This document shows, piece by piece, positions 4,930 through 5,233 of a DNA stretch of 5,233 bases. The stretch is from an uncultured Porphyromonadaceae bacterium (GTDB taxonomy: Bacteria; Bacteroidota; Bacteroidia; Bacteroidales; Muribaculaceae). Both the position numbers and the translations under genes were made by a program. The stretch covers positions 1 to 5,233 of the forward strand of contig CAMWIF010000210.1 of NCBI GenBank assembly GCA_947174225.1. The letters are read 5' to 3'. Below the pieces are notes generated by a model that was not told the DNA's origin, searched no databases, and worked only from the letters and a program-made list of their open reading frames with translations. The stretch's first letter is position 1; each line of letters starts with the position of its first letter.

Positions 4930-5233
4930 ATGGAATCTCAGAATCCCAAGCCCGCTCCCACAGCTGCGGCTAAAGTGAAAAAGGAAGAGAAAATCAGCAA
5001 CGTACGCGGTATCCGCAACGCCTTCCTCGTAATCATCGCCTGCGCCATCTGCGCTGTCTGCATCTTCCTCTTCGGAATGGGTGCTCCAGGCAACTTCGAA
5101 GGCAACGACCCCGCAGGTCACCCCATCAACCTCGCAGGTACTGTCTACAAGGGTGGTTTCATCGTGCCTATCCTTATGACCCTTCTTCTCACCGTTATCG
5201 TTCTCTCTGTAGAACGTTGGATCGCCCTCAGCT
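4930..5233 (+). CDS. MotA/TolQ/ExbB proton channel family protein, 5' part (runs off window)
   Basis: Inner-membrane proton-channel subunit that, with ExbD-like partners, would power TonB-dependent outer-membrane import or Tol-type functions. Only the first 101 residues are visible. A charged cytoplasmic N-terminus (1-29, PKPAP and then KVKKEEK) precedes a first membrane helix (about 31-50). A loop containing GNDPAGHP (58-65) follows, then YKGG (73-76) and a second helix (about 77-97) ending in the conserved SVERW (93-97). This layout matches the extended ExbB-like proteins of Bacteroidales, which have an additional N-terminal helix before the usual three-helix core. The start ATG is the first in frame and lies in an A/T-rich leader typical of the phylum. 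ExbD and TonB genes are expected downstream but cannot be seen. Confidence 0.9.
   Translation, partial: MESQNPKPAPTAAAKVKKEEKISNVRGIRNAFLVIIACAICAVCIFLFGMGAPGNFEGNDPAGHPINLAGTVYKGGFIVPILMTLLLTVIVLSVERWIALS

Noticed and set aside
4918..5121. Minus-strand frame of 67 codons
   Set aside because: It is antisense to the recognisable ExbB-like N-terminus; its acidic composition is the mirror of that gene.

Overview
The window looks like a chromosomal segment from a Bacteroidales bacterium, plausibly Muribaculaceae; the family assignment is inference. The evidence is four promoters of the Bacteroidota type (TAnnTTTG at -7 with a TTTG-like -33 element), mostly A/T-rich leaders without Shine-Dalgarno sequences, a ribosomal protein S16 with a long Ala/Lys/Glu tail, a tRNA-Glu without encoded CCA, and an ExbB/MotA-type protein of the Bacteroidales kind.

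Layout, left to right. Bases 1-407 are the 3' part of rpsP (+). Bases 408-750 hold a promoter, a strong cUUCGg-capped leader hairpin, tRNA-Glu(CTC) and its intrinsic terminator. A small two-helix membrane protein with a natural His-rich tail (751-942, +) ends 16 bases inside the convergent murU-like gene. The minus-strand pair 3082-927 is an amino-sugar kinase (AmgK type) fused to a RapZ C-terminal domain, followed with a 4-base ATGA overlap by a MurU-type nucleotidyltransferase. Together these would turn salvaged MurNAc into MurNAc-1-phosphate and then UDP-MurNAc. A 243-base divergent region holds two interleaved promoters, a perfect 2 x 21-bp tandem repeat and inverted repeats. It drives the kinase operon leftward and pgk (phosphoglycerate kinase, 3326-4576, +) rightward. 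pgk ends at a strong hairpin. About 350 bases of mostly regulatory DNA follow, with a promoter and a 5'-terminal hairpin, and then the start of an ExbB/TolQ/MotA proton-channel gene that runs off the window.

The most interesting part is the kinase-RapZ fusion. In enterobacteria the RapZ C-terminal domain is the part that binds RNA and senses glucosamine-6-phosphate. Here it sits on a cell-wall sugar kinase and lacks RapZ's own P-loop domain. This suggests feedback or RNA-linked control of peptidoglycan precursor recycling. Most other genes are ordinary housekeeping genes.
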